Below are positions 60,527-61,494 of a stretch of 61,494 nt of DNA, one piece after another (position 1 is the first letter of the stretch; each line of letters begins with the position of its first letter). Made by a program: the position numbers and the translations under genes. Below the pieces are notes generated by a model that searched no databases, was not told the DNA's origin, and worked only from the letters and a program-made list of their open reading frames with translations. Source of the stretch: Clostridia bacterium (GTDB lineage: Bacteria; Bacillota; Clostridia; Oscillospirales; Butyricicoccaceae); NCBI GenBank assembly GCA_017408485.1, contig JAFQUM010000040.1:1-61494 (forward strand), written 5' to 3'.

Positions 60527-61225
60527 ATGCAAAGAGGTAAAAAGTATGTCGACAGCGCAAAGCTGTACGACCGTCAGAAGCTTCATGATCCCGCAGAGGG
60601 TATGGATACAGTCTTAAAGACCGCTAAGGCAAAGTTTGACGAAACTGTTGAAGTTCATGTCAAGCTGGGCGTTGACAGCCGTCACGCTGATCAGCAGGTC
60701 CGTGGCTCTATCGTTCTTCCTCACGGTACCGGTAAGAAGGTTCGCGTTCTGGTCTTCGCAAAGGGCGACAAGGCTAAGGAAGCAGAAGAGGCCGGTGCAG
60801 ATTATGTAGGCGCAGAAGATATGGTCGCAAAGATCACCGGCGAAAACTTCTTCGATTACGAAGTAGTTATCGCAACCCCCGATATGATGGGTGTCGTCGG
60901 CCGTCTGGGCCGCGTCCTCGGTCCTAAGGGTCTTATGCCTAACCCCAAGGCTGGCACCGTTACTATGAACGTTGCTCAGGCTGTTAAGGAGTCCAAGGCA
61001 GGTCGTATCGAGTATCGTCTCGACAAGACCAACATCATCCACTGCCCCATCGGTAAGGCTTCCTTCGGTGCTGAAAAGCTGGAAGAAAACTTCAAGGCTC
61101 TCCTTGGCGCTATCGTTAAGGCTAAGCCCGCCGCTGCAAAGGGTCAGTACATTCGTTCCTGCGTTATCGCTTCCACCATGGGCCCCGGCGTTAAGCTGAA
61201 CCCCGCAAAGCTGATGGAACTGTAA
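60527..61225 (+). CDS. rplA: 50S ribosomal protein L1
   Basis: This 232-residue protein has [56 protein letters not shown] and the C-terminal [18 protein letters not shown], all characteristic of L1, the mobile stalk that contacts E-site tRNA. AGGAGG precedes the ATG. It is the last gene before the leader and promoter of rplJ-rplL across the circle junction. Confidence 0.97.
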   Translation: MQRGKKYVDSAKLYDRQKLHDPAEGMDTVLKTAKAKFDETVEVHVKLGVDSRHADQQVRGSIVLPHGTGKKVRVLVFAKGDKAKEAEEAGADYVGAEDMVAKITGENFFDYEVVIATPDMMGVVGRLGRVLGPKGLMPNPKAGTVTMNVAQAVKESKAGRIEYRLDKTNIIHCPIGKASFGAEKLEENFKALLGAIVKAKPAAAKGQYIRSCVIASTMGPGVKLNPAKLMEL

Positions 61226-61242
61226 TTTAAGGAAAAAAACTA

Positions 61243-61271
61243 TTGACAAGATCAATACTTGTTGATATAAT
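61243..61271 (+). promoter_or_regulatory. Consensus promoter of rplJ-rplL
   Basis: TTGACA (61243-61248) and TATAAT (61266-61271) with a spacer of exactly 17 bases form a perfect sigma-A promoter, 18 bases after the rplA stop. Confidence 0.95.
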
Positions 61272-61293
61272 AAACAAGCTCAAACCAAAGACA

Positions 61294-61400
61294 GTAGGAG
61301 AAAAGTAAACGGCACAGCCGTCCTACCGAGGAAGAGAGAATACAATTACCTATAATTTTGTATTTTCATGCCCTCGTGTCTTTTGGCGCGAGGGTATTTT
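61294..61400 (+). promoter_or_regulatory. L10 (rplJ-rplL) leader RNA
   Basis: GTAGG (61294-61298) pairs with CCTAC (61322-61326) around an inner hairpin ACGGC/GCCGT (61309-61321) and an A-rich internal loop. CGAGGAAGAGAGAAT follows. Then comes the attenuator hairpin CCCTCGTG/CGCGAGGG (61371-61394) with TATTTT. This matches the known Firmicutes L10 leader, which senses free L10/L12 complex. Confidence 0.8.
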
Positions 61401-61494
61401 ACTTGCAATTTTACGGAGGTGAAACAGAAATGCCTAATGAGAAGGTATTGGCAGCTAAGAAGTCTGTCGTCGCCGAACTTACCGAAAAGATGAG
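61354..61494. repeat. Terminal direct repeat, right copy
   Basis: The sequence is identical to bases 1-141. See the left copy for the reading as a circular-closure overlap. Confidence 0.95.
61430..61494 (+). CDS. rplJ: 50S ribosomal protein L10, 5' fragment (second copy of the window start)
   Basis: The first 21 codons of rplJ are cut by the window end. They duplicate 77-141 through the terminal overlap and should not be counted as a second gene. The full gene is at 77-586. Confidence 0.9.
   Translation, partial: MPNEKVLAAKKSVVAELTEKM

Noticed and set aside
1..61494. Interpreting the closed circle as a plasmid or phage
   Set aside because: No replication initiator, partition, mobilisation, capsid, integrase or toxin-antitoxin gene was recognised, and the gene content is essential chromosomal housekeeping.

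Overview
The window reads as chromosomal DNA of an uncultured, endospore-forming, anaerobic Gram-positive bacterium of the Clostridia (an Oscillospirales-like gut lineage is the best guess). The pointers are spoIIE and a SleB-type cortex hydrolase, the [FeFe]-hydrogenase maturases hydE/hydG/hydF, fermentative pta and ackA, strong GGAGG ribosome binding sites, sigma-A promoters with 17-bp spacers and many U-tailed terminators. Gene density is high on both strands. No rRNA, tRNA, CRISPR array, transposase, integrase, phage or plasmid replication gene was recognised. Bases 1-141 and 61354-61494 are identical, so the sequence closes on itself as a 61,353-bp circle. The closure lies inside the natural rplK-rplA-rplJ-rplL operon, so the join itself looks biologically continuous, although the content is not that of a plasmid.

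Layout: 0-1 kb rplJ-rplL, then a hairpin cluster. 1.3-8.6 kb CYTH protein, then zapA, a U32 protein, maf and the rod-shape genes mreC-mreD-PBP2. 8.7-12.9 kb a MinD-like ATPase, a methylglyoxal-synthase-like protein, hisS and aspS. 13.0-23.1 kb two very large secreted paralogues on the minus strand (1144 and 1791 aa), flanking a plus-strand DUF3842 gene and an ECF-transporter S component with a riboswitch-like leader. 23.3-27.1 kb a sodium:solute symporter, spoIIE and a small membrane protein. 27.2-32 kb pta, an AraC-type regulator, nagA and a ROK protein. 32-36 kb a GltS-like symporter, an ECF sigma/membrane-partner pair and ackA. 36.3-39.5 kb a DHHW-MBOAT-lipoprotein operon for O-acetylation of a surface polymer. 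39.7-43.8 kb a leader-controlled operon of a TM1266-type regulator with hydE-hydG-hydF. 43.9-47.5 kb nitrilase, a mirrored hairpin array, ribonuclease Y, diverged tandem repeats and a YjbR protein. 47.5-54.7 kb three GH20-like paralogues, each with its own promoter. 54.9-58.6 kb sleB, a tRNA methyltransferase, rsmI, a GNAT and an NAD(P)H-hydrate dehydratase. 58.8-61.4 kb rpmG-secE-nusG-rplK-rplA and the L10 leader.

Functional themes are cell-envelope growth and division (zapA, mreCD, PBP2, MinD-like), translation, amino-sugar salvage (three GH20-like enzymes, nagA, ROK), acetate fermentation (pta, ackA), hydrogenase maturation, sporulation and germination, and a large extracellular or cell-wall programme.

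The parts least explained by known families are: (i) the two giant secreted proteins, which join an SGNH-like fold, a cysteine-peptidase-like (NlpC/P60-type) domain, a DUF11-like domain and a degenerate second peptidase-like domain, and end either in Cys-rich modules plus a membrane anchor or in three more SGNH-like repeats; (ii) arrays of perfect hairpins joined by an invariant 7-nt linker; (iii) two leaders with riboswitch-like layout (ECF transporter; hydEGF operon); (iv) a methylglyoxal-synthase homologue that has lost the catalytic residues of the family. Family assignments rest on motifs read by eye and no database search was run.
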